Source: Sophora flavescens
Lineage: Eukaryota; Streptophyta; Magnoliopsida; Fabales; Fabaceae
Length of the DNA stretch: 64,000 nt
Reading direction: 5' to 3'
NCBI GenBank assembly: GCA_030762895.1
Contig: CM061062.1
Coordinates: 100,360,874 to 100,424,873 of the forward strand
Positions 33,043 to 44,645 of the stretch are shown in pieces. The notes beneath the pieces were generated by a model that was not told where the DNA came from, ran no database searches, and was given only the letters and a program-made list of their open reading frames with translations. Numbering within the stretch: the stretch's first letter is position 1; each line of letters begins with the position of its first letter. The position numbers were made by a program, and so were the translations under genes.

Positions 33043-33966
33043 TCACCAAAATTGCAATCATCGCTTTCCTTACTATTAGAGTATGCATCTAAGTGGCTAG
33101 TGCAGACTACAGAGGAATATGAAGTAATGAATAAGAAGAAGAATATCAGAGAAGTAAGGAGACTTAGGAGGGAGAAGCAGAAATCACTAGTAATCACCTA
33201 ATGCCTAACCTTCTCACATTATTTAGATTTAATCATGAAATCCTCACAAGAAATCTCTCAGTCAAGAGCTATGCACTCTATGACCATTAACTGCATTACA
33301 AATAACATGATTTTCAAAACCAAATTGAACTGCATGATAATTTGCCCAGCAATAATTAAGTAAACATGCATGACTCGTTGTGTTCTCTATTCCTTCAGTC
33401 ACCTAAGACATGCAGTGGGTCCTCACTACCTTATGAATCGTTCACAACATTGACCAATCTCTCAAAAGAGGTACACTACTTCCTCACCGATCCCTCCCTA
33501 GTCATCACCAAAATTGCAATCATCACTTTCCTTACTATTAGAGTATGCATCTAAGTGGCTAGTGCAGACTACAGAGGAATATGAAGTAATGAATAAGAAG
33601 AAGAATATCAGAGAAGTAAGGAGACTTAGGAGGGAGAAGCAGAAATCACTAGTAATCACCTAATGCCTAACCTTCTCACATTATTTAGATTTAATCATGA
33701 AATCCTCACAAGAAATCTCTCAGTCTAGAGCTATGCACTCTATGACCATTAACTGCATTACAAATAACATGATTTTCAAAACCAAATTGAACTGCATGAT
33801 AATTTGCCCAGCAATAATTAAGTAAACATGCATGACTCGTTGTGTTCTCTATTCCTTCAGTCACCTAAGACATGCAGTGGGTCCTCACTACCTTATGAAT
33901 CGTTCACAACACTGACCAATCTCTCAAAAGAGGTACACTACTTCCTCACCGATCCCTCCCTAGTCT
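33043..33966. repeat. 462-bp direct tandem duplication in the hAT element
   Basis: Copy one (33043-33504) and copy two (33505-33966) are nearly identical. For example, CATGCATGACTCGTTGTG occurs at 33366 and 33828, and GAGTATGCATCTAAGTGG at 33079 and 33541. No coding potential is convincing. Only a few substitutions separate the copies, so the duplication is recent relative to the element. Confidence 0.88.
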
Positions 33967-35690
33967 CCACCAACCTTGATGAAGTACTTCCCATTAAACC
34001 TTCAAGTTTGATTTTATTTTACAATGTCCATTATAACCATAACACATGAAATGAACGAGTTGGTTCACATGAAATGAAAGGTTTGAGGTGATAGAGTTTG
34101 ACATAGGTACTCCAAAATTAGACACTAGGATAGTATGCTATGCCATTAAAGAATGAATAATAGATATTAACAACAATTCCCAAAATTTTCTTGTACTTCT
34201 CATATCTAATGAATGGTTATGATCTTGCTACTAGAAGCATAACTGTGTGCCCCACTGAAATATTCGTGATAACCAGAATACACTCACGGGTAAGCAAAAC
34301 TGGAATGCAGTACATCCAGGCATTGTGAAGACAGGAATTATTAGAGCTCATAAGCATAAATAATAGTTATCATTTTAATGCGATAACTAGAAACCAATTG
34401 TACATCCAATTCAATACACTTACAAAGGAGAATCTATGATTTTGAACCGAACCCTGCCAAGTTGCAGTGATTTTGAACATTATATTAAAGTACAATATTT
34501 CACTTTCCAACCATTAATCCATTATAGATGACACATTAATTCCCAAACCATTTGATACTTTATATTTGGACCACTCACTATACTTCTTAGGCCACTTTTA
34601 GCACCCCTGAAGATAAGGCCAAACTTTGGTTTATCAAAGATTCTACCTAAAACATATGAACCTAACACTTCACAGTAGCTTTAATAGTTTCATAGTTCTT
34701 CAACTCACAGTATCAATTTTGGCTTAAAAGTCAAAGAACTCCTTCACACACCTATTGCTCTTTAACTGTCAGCACAAATATGAGAAAAACAATGATACAC
34801 AGTAAATTAGCAAACCACGAGATCAAAGTAACCCAATCAGAGCAAATTGTGGCATCGACAAAATTAACTCTTGAAATGAAAGATCAAAGAAAACTAAAAA
34901 CCCAATCAAACCAAATTATGGCATAGTCAAAATTAGCAAGAAATAGCAATTGGTGACACAGAGCACAAATTAGCAGACCACAAAATCTGCTTTGTACAGA
35001 CCACAAAGCCACAAACCGAAACTAGTAAACAAACCAAAATTGCATGCTAAATATAACATATAATAAAATCGTCTTTCATTGGAAACCAACTACCAACATT
35101 CTTTCTGAAATAGCCTAAAAGTGTATTAGGCCGAATTAGCATCAGAAACAATAGCTTTCAATAAAAAAATAAATATAGCATCAGAAAAGCCATAACACTT
35201 TGAAACACTTTGAGAAGACCCACAATAAAAAAAAATAAAAAAAATAAAAATACCTATTTCCAGAAACACTTTGAAACCCTTCGATCCTTTCCTTAAAAAT
35301 CTAAATCCAAACAAGAACAATGGTATGAGATTCAGAGCAGAGATTGAGATATGACAAAGTGAGAGAGAAAAGCATTCAATAAGGACTACATAGATGATTT
35401 GAGAGAAGAAATCTTAAACATTTGAAGAACAAAAATCTGAAACAATTGAAGAATAATAAATAACATGTACCTGAGTTGAGAGAGCGAAATCGAGAGTTGA
35501 GAGAGTATGAGATCGAAAGAGCAGCTAACGGAAATTGATTTTAAGGTAGGGTTCTTGGAATTTTGGGTTCGGAGTTGGAATTTTTGTGAATCACGCTGGT
35601 AAGTTTTCGATTTGGGGAAAAATGGCTCAGAAAAATTTAGGGTTCAACGTAACGTAACCTCTCTCGGCTCTATAAGGATTCAATCAGGGA
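33967..35690. other. hAT 5' non-coding region
   Basis: AT-rich sequence between the tandem duplication and the right subterminal repeats. I see no supported gene. It may hold the 5' untranslated region and promoter of the minus-strand transposase. Confidence 0.55.
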
Positions 35691-35885
35691 CTTGTTAGAA
35701 GGCAATCAGGGGCTGACCCGTAAACCCTTCAGCCCTAAGGATTTTAGCCCATTCAATCAGGGGGCTGTGTTGGGTTAGGGTTAAACAGATCTTTTTTAAG
35801 TGGGCTTAATTTAATAGGTCTCAATGTAGGGTTTTTGGGGTCTTGGCCCACGAAATTCAGCCCCATTGACAGCTCTACATGGGAG

Positions 35886-38511
35886 GTTGCTCCTCTTCCA
35901 CTATCATTTTGTTTTTCTCATTCTTACTTTCACAATCATTCACTGTTACATGATGGGGGATTTTTGTCATTCTTACCTCAGAGAAAGGTTGATTTAACTT
36001 TTATCTGCAGCAACAACCTTAAATACCAGTTGCATGTTTATCTCTGTTCCCTTTCTCATAGAAAGGTTGTCTGGAATTAATATGATGACCAGTAACTATT
36101 ACTATTATCTTATTCAATCTTTTTTCCAGTCCTTTTTGTGAATAATTTGTTGAATACCATTGGAACTAAGATGAGTTTGTCTGTGTTCTTTTGAACCATG
36201 TGCTATCTATCTGAATTTTTATTATGGAAATATACATTTATGCATATGTATCCTTTTTAATAGATCAGTTGCATGTTTATTTTTATTCCCTTACTCATGT
36301 AAAGGTTGTGTTTGTACTTAGTGTGCTGACCAGTAACTAATATACCATATCATTTTCAGAAATATCTTCTTTCAAGTGCAGGGGTCAAAGAGTCTCACTA
36401 TCCTGCTGAAATCTGCAATTGAAGAATTCAAAGCAAATATTATATTAGACAAGATGCAGAATTACCGTATTTTTTGAAACAGGGTAACTTTGGTACATGA
36501 AGCAACAACAAATGCTCTTACGAATTAAGGCCAATGGACGTGCAAGTCCAATTTTAAATAAATGTATTCACTTTCATGTACAAATACTAACAGAATGTTC
36601 ACGTTGATTCCAAACTTATAGAATGTTTTTTTGAAATCTCTATTCAATATATCATTTATATGCAGTTGTGACCATAATGCAGTTGAGTTACAAATATATG
36701 AGAGACTTCCATGATCTTATAGCATGACAGATGAACAAAATACAAACTTTAATACAACCACATTCGAACTGAAAAACCTTGGAAGATATTTTAGGCTGAA
36801 AACTTGGAGAGAATTTGATGGCAAGGATATCTTACGGATGCAATTAATATGCGCTTCCCAGCCCCAGTAGATCCACCAATGACATCAACAATCAATATAG
36901 AACTATGGCAAGTTTTATAATACTTCTTATCATTTAATATTGATTCTTTTTCTTTGGTTGTAAATTAAAGTTAGATTGAGGTTAAACAATAAATATAAAA
37001 AATTTGCTCTTGCCACTGGTGTTTCTCTGAAGATGAGGTTCAACTAAAAAATGCAATGCATTGTACAAAGCTCATCATTCAATTATGGATTTTTTTTTTT
37101 ACTTTTATATTAAACTGCTTAGGATAAACTGCTCGTATCATATTTTTTTATGTTGTTGTTCCTTATGGGTGTGGACTGTTCTACCGATGAACCATTTAAA
37201 AGTATAAAATTTTAATTTATTTATTTTATAAGAATTTTATAGGAACCATGTTGGTATTTAGAATTGATCTATCGACCCTTTCTTTTTTAATTCTCAAATA
37301 GCTAACAAATTTTAAAATTTTAATTCTCATCATTCTATTTTCTTTATTTTATTTATTTTATAAGAATTTTATAGGAATTATATTTATATTTAGAATATGA
37401 ACTAATCTATTGATTCATCCTTTTTTTTTAATTCTCAAATTACAAACAATATTCCTATGTTTTTTTTTTTGCCGCCAATCTTTTTTTTTTTTTTGATAAG
37501 AACACCAATCATATTTTTTATTATAACTCAAATATATATGTATTATCGAGCAATGACACATAACCATGATCAACCTAATCTATTACTCTGCTTCTTTTCA
37601 AATATAATTAACTACTTTATATTTCATTCACAATTTATAGGTTAATTTATCGTGTGAACATTTTATGAAAACAAAGTTCCAAAAAAGCTATTTGAGAATC
37701 TTTCTTTTTTAAATTTTAACAATAATTTGGGAAATGCGATATAAAATGTTATAAAATTAACTATCGTTATACAAAATAGAAAAAAATTGTTTCATACAAA
37801 ACTTTATATAAGTGGCAGACTAATTTTGCGGGATACTTTTAAACCCTCAAGCAGGTACCTTTTCTAATTATGTTTTCAACAATCATATATGCGATGACGA
37901 AAAATATGTATGAGTGGTTTATAAAAGAAAATACTTTAAATTTTAAATTTCAATCTCAATTGATATACTATCATATCTTTTTTTTTTTTGAAGCAAACAA
38001 ACTTATAACATTTCATTATTAATCAAAACAACAATAAAAGAAGGAATACAATAAAAACTATAGGAACAAGACTAAAATGGAGCCACTTAATGTACAATCA
38101 TATCTATACTTATAATTTTAAAAAAATAGATTTTAAATTTTAATTGACATATATATTAGATAACCCGTGAGTTGCCCAGATATCTCTACTAGTAACTCTA
38201 GAACTAAGACCCGTGAGATGTACGGGAATTATAGTATTTTAAATAAATATAGTTGTTATTTTATATTGTGATTTTGAATATATTTGTTTAATCAAATGAA
38301 TAAAGACTTAAAGTATGATTTGCACTTGAAGTAGAATGATTTAAATTATTATCTTTAAATTAAGTTGATCATATTGTTTGAAAAGGAAAACTTGTTGGAC
38401 CGTTTCTATTTTACACGTAATAGTTTGGTGAAGTCCCTGTAAGATAAATCATATTTGTAGTAGTTTTTGAATTTTAGTCTTCGTAGTCATATATTAGTAT
38501 CTTCAATCTAC
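35886..38511. other. Non-TE flank right of the hAT element
   Basis: Continues the sequence at 28681. It is strongly AT-rich with long T runs (for example 37458-37496 and 37978-37990). One exon-like stretch is noted at 36382-36477; otherwise I see nothing that I can name. Confidence 0.55.
36382..36477 (+). pseudogene. Possible exon fragment of an unrecognised host gene
   Basis: Following an AAGTGCAG acceptor-like site, 31 sense codons (GSKSLTILLKSAIEEFKANI...) end in TGA. The amphipathic helix-like composition is protein-like, but I do not recognise a family. It could belong with the exon-like segment at 28248-28369 on the other side of the hAT insertion. Confidence 0.25.
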
Positions 38512-38879
38512 TACCACTACAAGAAATTCGGCGATTAGCTACGACAAATTTGGTAGCTCATTCGTATCTAATCTCTAGCAAACAAATTAGCTACAAAGTA
38601 GCTACATAATCGGTGGTAGCATAAATTGAGTGACAAATCCACTAGAAAAACTTCCCTAGGCAATTCATAGCTAATCTTAAAAAAGTTCTAGCTAATTTGT
38701 AGCTAATTTCTAATAATATGTTGAACATAAATGATTTTTTAGCTAAATAGCTACAATATTATCGTAGCGATTTTATAGTTAATCAATAGCGAAAATTTCG
38801 CAGCAGTTTTATAGCTATTTCCTAGCTAATTCAAAAAAATATTAAAAAAACCAATCACTGGTTATTTGATATTAAAAAA

Positions 38880-40750
38880 AAATCTAGCTAAATTGCAAAA
38901 CACCACGAGCCCACATTTTCTTATCAAATCAAGAGATCTTTCTAGAAAAATATTGTTAAGTATGACTTTATCCATCTACGCTAGGATGGTTGTTATACAA
39001 GCTTGACATAGTTTTCCTTCCTACTACAAAGTATTGTTATACATAAGCATTAACATAAAAAATACAATGTTCTATACATGTGGTTTCTTGGTGCTTGCTC
39101 CACGAGGAAGCACATTAATTCTCAAATTCAAATAAACAATCAAGAAACCAATTAATGGAAATAACATTGAAAGGCACCTCAAGACACAAATAGCCATGTT
39201 GCAGCTTCTCCATGTTTGCATTCCGGGGTACCTTTGTGCAGTGTCCTGCACATGACAGTCATAATGTTAAGTTTAAGGCTAAAGGGGACAATGAGAATAA
39301 ATCCATAAAAAATAAAAGCTGTACCAAACAAGTATGAATTATCTGTATATAAATTTGAATTCTTCCATTATTCAACCTGCATGATAACCTGTAAATTATC
39401 ATTGGCCAAAATAAATGTGAAACTTCAGTAAAAGATCACCACAAAATGCTTTTCACCTTTTTTTTTTTCTTTTCATTTTACCGTAAATAAATAAAGAGTA
39501 AAAGAACACCACAAGTCAAAGGAAGATGCACTTAATTTCTTTGGAAAAACAGCTTACTTTCGTATTTAAGCAAATAAACAGCAAGCTCGAGTTTCTTGAT
39601 TAAATTAAATCTGTAAAATGGAAATAAAACAACACCAACTATTCTAACTTTAAGGTCATGTATGTATTTAAATTAAGAGACAAACGTCATGCCACGGGTT
39701 TTGACTTGTCAACCTTCCAGAATGTAGGTAAGAATAAAAGGATATTGCAAACTAAATATCTCCAATTTTAACATCATTGAAGCCTCAGGAATACATTCAA
39801 AATATACATTAGTCATGCTTGATAAAAAGAATATAAGATTACAGAATAAGCAACATAGATTATGACAAGGATAATAAAAAAATTCTTATAGTGGCAGGAC
39901 TCTTGCCTTTGGCAGTAGCACATGTATCTTCATTTTTTCAAATATTCTAAAATATGAAGGCATTTCTCTGGTCATAGTTAAAGGTGAAAATTAGTAAAGT
40001 TTCATAAAAATTAGTAAATGTCAGCAGCAAACAGCATCTAAAACCAAAAAATCAGAACAATCAACATCCAGATGAACAACCCAAAATATTCCAGCCATCA
40101 CCCTTAAGTGTAAAAATAAGAACAACCCAGAAACACTATATGTTTAAGAATTCAGAGTGGAGCATGCCAATTTAAGCTATATGTTCATAATAATCACTTA
40201 AAGATCATCTGTGCACCCAATTAAACAAATAAGCTAAAATGAAGAATTGAGAGATAGAGAGAGAGGACCGGATTATGAAGCAAAAGAGATTAGCATTTGA
40301 GGAGTGAGTAGGCAGTAAATCAGCTTCACCACTTTCATAAAAAATAAATGCACCCCAAATTACACCAACTAGTTAATTAAAATGTCAATGAAATATAAAC
40401 AGGACATAGACAAAACACATGCAAATCTAAAAAATCTGAAAAATCAAATGACTTATAACTTGCCCAAAATCTGAAAAATGAAGTTCCTCACAAATCTTGT
40501 AGAAACAAAATACTTTCTAGGCAAAGAGATCAAGGATTCAAAGATGCAAATTGAAAAAATACACGTATAACAGCACATTCAGCAAGAGTTGAGAGCAATC
40601 CATTTTGACCAATCCAAATATGCCTTACTCCATTTGCTGCTGACATTTTAGTTATAATCTGCGGATTCACTTAAATCATTAGTAAGGTACAACATGATCT
40701 TGACATCAAGAAGACAAGCATATGATGCGTAGCAAGAAACATATATCCTC
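38880..40750. other. CACTA-1 interior, left part
   Basis: AT-rich and intron-like, with no long frame. It may contain captured host sequence, since transposase-like coding is absent, but I can name none of it. Confidence 0.45.
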
Positions 40751-40989
40751 CACTACTAGAAAACTTGAATTTTTAGACGGAATTTTCGGACGGAAATACA
40801 TCCGTCTGAAACTTTTCGAAAATTTCAGACGGATTTCAGACGGATGTAAGATAAATCAAGGAAAATATAAAAACATAACAAATCCGTCTGAAATCCGTCC
40901 GAAAATTTATCTTACATCCGTTCGAAATCCTTGATTTATCTTACATCCGTCCGAAAGCCGTCCGAAACCCTTGATTTATGTTACATCCA

Positions 40990-41525
40990 TCTGAAATCCG
41001 TCCGAAAATTTCGGACGGATTTCACACGGATTTGTTATTTTTTATATTTTCCTTGATTTATCTTACATCCGTCCGAAATCCGTCCGAAAATTTCAGACGG
41101 ATTTCACACGGATTTGTGATTTATCTTACATCCGTCTGAAATCCGTCCGAAAATTTCAGACGGATTTCACACGGATTTGTTATTGTTTATATTTTCCTTG
41201 ATTTATCTTACATCCGTCTGAAATCCGTCCGAAATTTCATACGGATTTCACACGGATTTGTTATTTTTTATATTTTCCTTGATTTATCTTACATCCGTCT
41301 GAATTCCGTCCGAAAATTTCAGATGGATTTCACACGGATTTGTTATTGTTTATATTTTCCTTGATTTATCTTACATCCGTCCGAAATCCGTCCGAAATTT
41401 CAGATGGATTTCACACGGATTTGTTATTTTTTATATTTTCCTTGATTTATCTTACATCCGTCTGAAATCCGTCCGAAAATTTCGGGTGGATTTTCACCTG
41501 ATTTGTTATTTTTTATATTTTCCTT
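40990..41525. repeat. About 81-bp tandem array with internal hairpins in CACTA-2
   Basis: Roughly six units, each with CTTGATTTATCTTACATCCG, then CCGTCCGAAA facing TTTCAGACGG (an inverted pair), then CACACGGATTTGTTATT. Unit starts near 41117, 41198, 41278, 41359 and 41440 show a regular 80-81 bp period. Confidence 0.87.
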
Positions 41526-42057
41526 AAAAAAAGATTAAATAATTTATCTTATAAATATGATTAAAATATTTGATCTTAATAAATTTAAAAGTAAACAAGA
41601 TTTATGAAAAAAAAATTAAAAAACATATTTAGACTAATAAAATGAAATCAGTCCCTATTAAAGCAATCCATACCGGTTTAGTTTGAGTAATTAAATTACT
41701 CTTTTCAAATTATTTTATTGGGTGCGTTAGCACTGACTTATTTCAGTAAATGCACGCTTACTAGACAATAATTTACGTTATTGTCACTATTATTACCAGT
41801 ACAGAAAAATGTTTTAAATAATATGATTAAGAGAAAAGCATTTCCATATTTCCATTCTATTTAATTTTATATTTGAAAATAAACTGGTTTGACATTAATC
41901 GGACATTAAATTTTGGACCGAGTATTTTCTTAGTTGATCAGTTCAACTATTAATCTTTACTCTAATTTGAATTTCGAAATCATATATTTATCAATCTTTA
42001 CTTTTAGATTCCAAAAAGTAAAAACATGAGGAGGAGGATTAGATGACAACGACAATG

Positions 42058-42139
42058 ATATGATGAAGAGGAGGAGATGATGGATGATGTGCTAGATGAA
42101 GATGAAGAGTTTAGTGATCAAAGTAACAATGAGGAATAA
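42058..42139 (+). pseudogene. Acidic C-terminal remnant of a CACTA protein
   Basis: The plus frame reads YDEEEEMMDDVLDEDEEF, then SDQSNNEE and TAA at 42137-42139. Highly acidic C-termini are common in CACTA-encoded proteins. Upstream coding is gone. Assignment rests on composition and location only. Confidence 0.35.
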
Positions 42140-43989
42140 ATTTATGTCTTTGATGTTTGTAATGATATTTTAATGCTTTGAATCTTAATATATCATTCTT
42201 GTATTTCAAGATACTTTGTGTTTTTGTTTATTTTGAAGCTTGATACTTGTCTAGAGTGGTACCTTAATAATAATTATTTTTTATTATATTATATTAGATT
42301 CCAAGTCCAGGTACCTAATTTGGTATGCATAATTATTTAAGTTTGGCCCTTTTTTATTAATAAACATGATTTTTTTATCAAAAAATATTATTTAAATATG
42401 ATTATCTAATCTGTGGGAAATCTGTCCAAAATAATATCATAACATTCGTCTGAAATCCATCTAGAATTTGCATAAATAGCAATATTGAATCCGTCTGAAA
42501 TTCATCCGAAATTAAGCCCAATATAGCTAAAATTCAGATTTTTGTGTTTGTCCGAAATCTGTCTGGAACTAATTTTGGACGGAATTTCAGACAGAATTTT
42601 CAATTTGCAATGAGACTTTTTCGGACGGGGGATGTTTCGTCTGAAATCCATCCGAAATTAATTGTTCGTCCCAAATCCGTGGGAAAAGTGTCCAAATTCC
42701 GTCTGAAATCCGTCCGTAAATCCGTCTGAAAATAACAATTTTCTAGTAGTGCTCTATAACAAAGAAAGCTATAAGTGAAGAGATGCATGACCAATGGCAT
42801 ACTAAGACTAATGGCTAAGGCAAAAAAAACAAGTATCATTTCAGGAATGTGAAACTTTGGAGCTGGTAAATAGTATTTTGGTTTCCATCTCCTTGTCATT
42901 GTGATATCTTCACCTATACTATTCCATTTCATTAATTAAAAGAACTAGTCAATTTCAAAACCAACAATAAAAAATGAATTATATTCAAAAGGCCACAAGT
43001 GGTGCAATCTGGTTAATTTAGATGGTACTGGACAATACTAATCAACATTAAACAAAGAAGTTCAACTTCAAAGAGACAACATCAAAGAAATCTATTACGA
43101 CATCAAAGCAATGCAAAAGAGAAGTTTTCTAAAGAAATGATATCAATTAGCATGAAATTAATAACATAACTGATAAATCAAATACTTTAGACTCCAAGAA
43201 GTCTACATATAGAAGCAAGAGAAACATATGGTGGAAAAAGTACCTGAATAGCTTCCTTGGAATGAACCATCGTCATAATCCTACACATGGGTGAAAGGAA
43301 AATAGTTTCCAACAAAAACATATGATGTTCCACAATTTATCTTCAACAACAGGAATTGTTAAATGCCTATCTTTTCTGAAATTAAGTGGAGCTTAATCAC
43401 TTCCACTATCAGTAACAGGAACAGTTTGGTTTACCACTTCCACTTTAGTAAGAGACAAAAAGGCATTTTCAATTCTTCAGTGCAGTAAAGTCGATACATA
43501 TTACTACTTACTAATATGGTGGTTATAAAGTGCTTCACATAAATAAGGTGAAGGCACATTGTTGTCGGTTACACTTTAAAGAGAATCAACCAAGTACTCA
43601 ACCAATTGCATGAAATCTTAAACATGAAAGAAATAAAATATTTAGCTATTATGAATCAGTAAGTTACAACTTGCAAGCAAAACAAAATAAGACACGAAGG
43701 ACAACTTGGAGTTGAAGCCCTAAATTAACACAATGTCCAAATATTCATCAATGTCCATTATAGATACAATATAAACACGATCATAATCAGTCCACAAATA
43801 CATAAATAAAGAAAAAAAAAAAAAGGAAGAAAAGAGGGGAGAAGTTAGAAAACAGCCTCTGCCTTTCCTTTGTCTTCAAGCTCTCTACGTCTTTATGGAT
43901 CTCTAACCTCTCCTGCACATACAAAGAACACAAAATACAAAGAACACAAAATCAAAACCAATCTCATTTTGAAAATAATTAGAAGAAGA

Positions 43990-44310
43990 AAGAAAAAGGA
44001 AGAGAAGATCTGTCGTGCTCACCTCCGCCGTCGACAGCCGCGAAATGCGGCCGTTTTCTTCCCTCCACCGCGCTGCCGCAGCCTCCCCGCCACTGCCCTC
44101 TCTGCCACTGTCAGCCTAGAGACACGGCTCATCTCTTCTCTCCGCTGCGAGGGAACTCACAGATTTGCCGCCGCCGCCATACGCGGCCTCTGCCACCAAC
44201 GCAGATCGGCTGTCGGCCTGGCCATGTGCAGCGCCTGCACCAAGGACATGGTGGTGTTGAAAGATCGAGTTACGAAAGCAAGAAATCAAAATATTGCACA
44301 AATTTAGGGA
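43990..44310 (-). pseudogene. GC-rich exon-like segment in CACTA-1, possibly captured
   Basis: This is the only CpG- and GC-rich patch in the element. On the minus strand a start (MSLVQALHMARPTADL, near 44250) leads through Arg/Ala-rich codons toward a GGAG/GTGAGC donor-like site near 44016. One stop interrupts the frame. The plus strand also has an Arg-rich frame (43870-44307), so the coding strand is uncertain. It may be a captured 5' exon of a host gene. I cannot identify that gene. Confidence 0.35.
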
Positions 44311-44645
44311 TTTAAAGCAAAATCTTCATCTTCAAATCTGGAATTGGATCTCTGTTATGGGAAAAGTTAGAGAGAAAATGAGATAGAAATCAGGGAGAAA
44401 TCAAACGAAAAGAAGGCTGATAGAATTTGATTGATTTTGGAATGGTAAATAATGATAAACGAATGTAGTTTTTTTTTTATGAGAGAAGTTTATTTTGAAA
44501 AATGTTTTCTGTAATGCTTAATAGAAGTACGTGTAATTAGTGAGATATATTAATAGCTAATATATAATCAATTAGCTTGGGATTGACTACTAATTTTATT
44601 AGTAGCAAAAATTAGTAGCAAAATTTAAAAATTCTTGTAGTGTAC

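Larger units (their letters stand above)
28682..35877 (-). mobile_element. hAT DNA transposon with broken transposase
   Basis: Terminal inverted repeats TATAGCTGTCAA (left) and TAGAGCTGTCAA (right end, reversed) are flanked by perfect 8-bp duplications CATGGGAG at 28674-28681 and 35878-35885. Next to the ends, AGCCC/GGGCC-rich subterminal repeats occupy 28700-28850 and about 35690-35860. The transposase gene lies on the minus strand (29445-32958). A probable solo LTR (30161-31357) sits inside it. The 2.9 kb between the transposase start and the right end is non-coding and holds a tandem duplication. Confidence 0.92.
40751..42751. mobile_element. CACTA-2: small CACTA element nested in CACTA-1
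   Basis: The ends CACTACTAGAAAA and TTTTCTAGTAGTG are flanked by CTC at 40748-40750 and 42752-42754. Both subterminal regions are built from TCCGTCTGAAATCCGTCC motifs in both orientations. The left side is expanded into an array of about 81-bp units. The core has only an acidic coding remnant. At 2.0 kb it is non-autonomous. Confidence 0.92.
38515..44642. mobile_element. CACTA-1: large non-autonomous CACTA (En/Spm-type) element
   Basis: The ends CACTACAAGAA (38515) and TTCTTGTAGTG (44642) are perfect inverted repeats flanked by a 3-bp duplication TAC (38512-38514 and 44643-44645). Subterminal TAGCTA/TAGTAGC-type repeats fill the first roughly 350 bp and the last roughly 100 bp. I find no TNP2-like transposase. 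The interior has a GC-rich exon-like segment near the right end and a nested CACTA element (40751-42751). Confidence 0.9.

Noticed and set aside
33366..34049. Two similar 62- to 73-residue plus-strand frames
   Set aside because: They are the same non-coding segment repeated by the 462-bp duplication and have no recognisable domain.
38163..38240. Possible second Helitron 3' end (ACCCGTGAGATGTACGGG hairpin near a CTAG)
   Set aside because: The hairpin is imperfect, the CTAG context is ambiguous (two candidates) and no matching 5' TC end was found.
40990..41525. 81-bp periodic repeats with hairpins (CRISPR-like at a glance)
   Set aside because: The whole unit is conserved, with no variable spacers, and it is part of a CACTA subterminal region.
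44116..44301. 61-residue Gly/Ala-rich minus-strand frame
   Set aside because: It overlaps the exon-like segment but in a different frame from the one reaching the donor site, so I did not list it separately.
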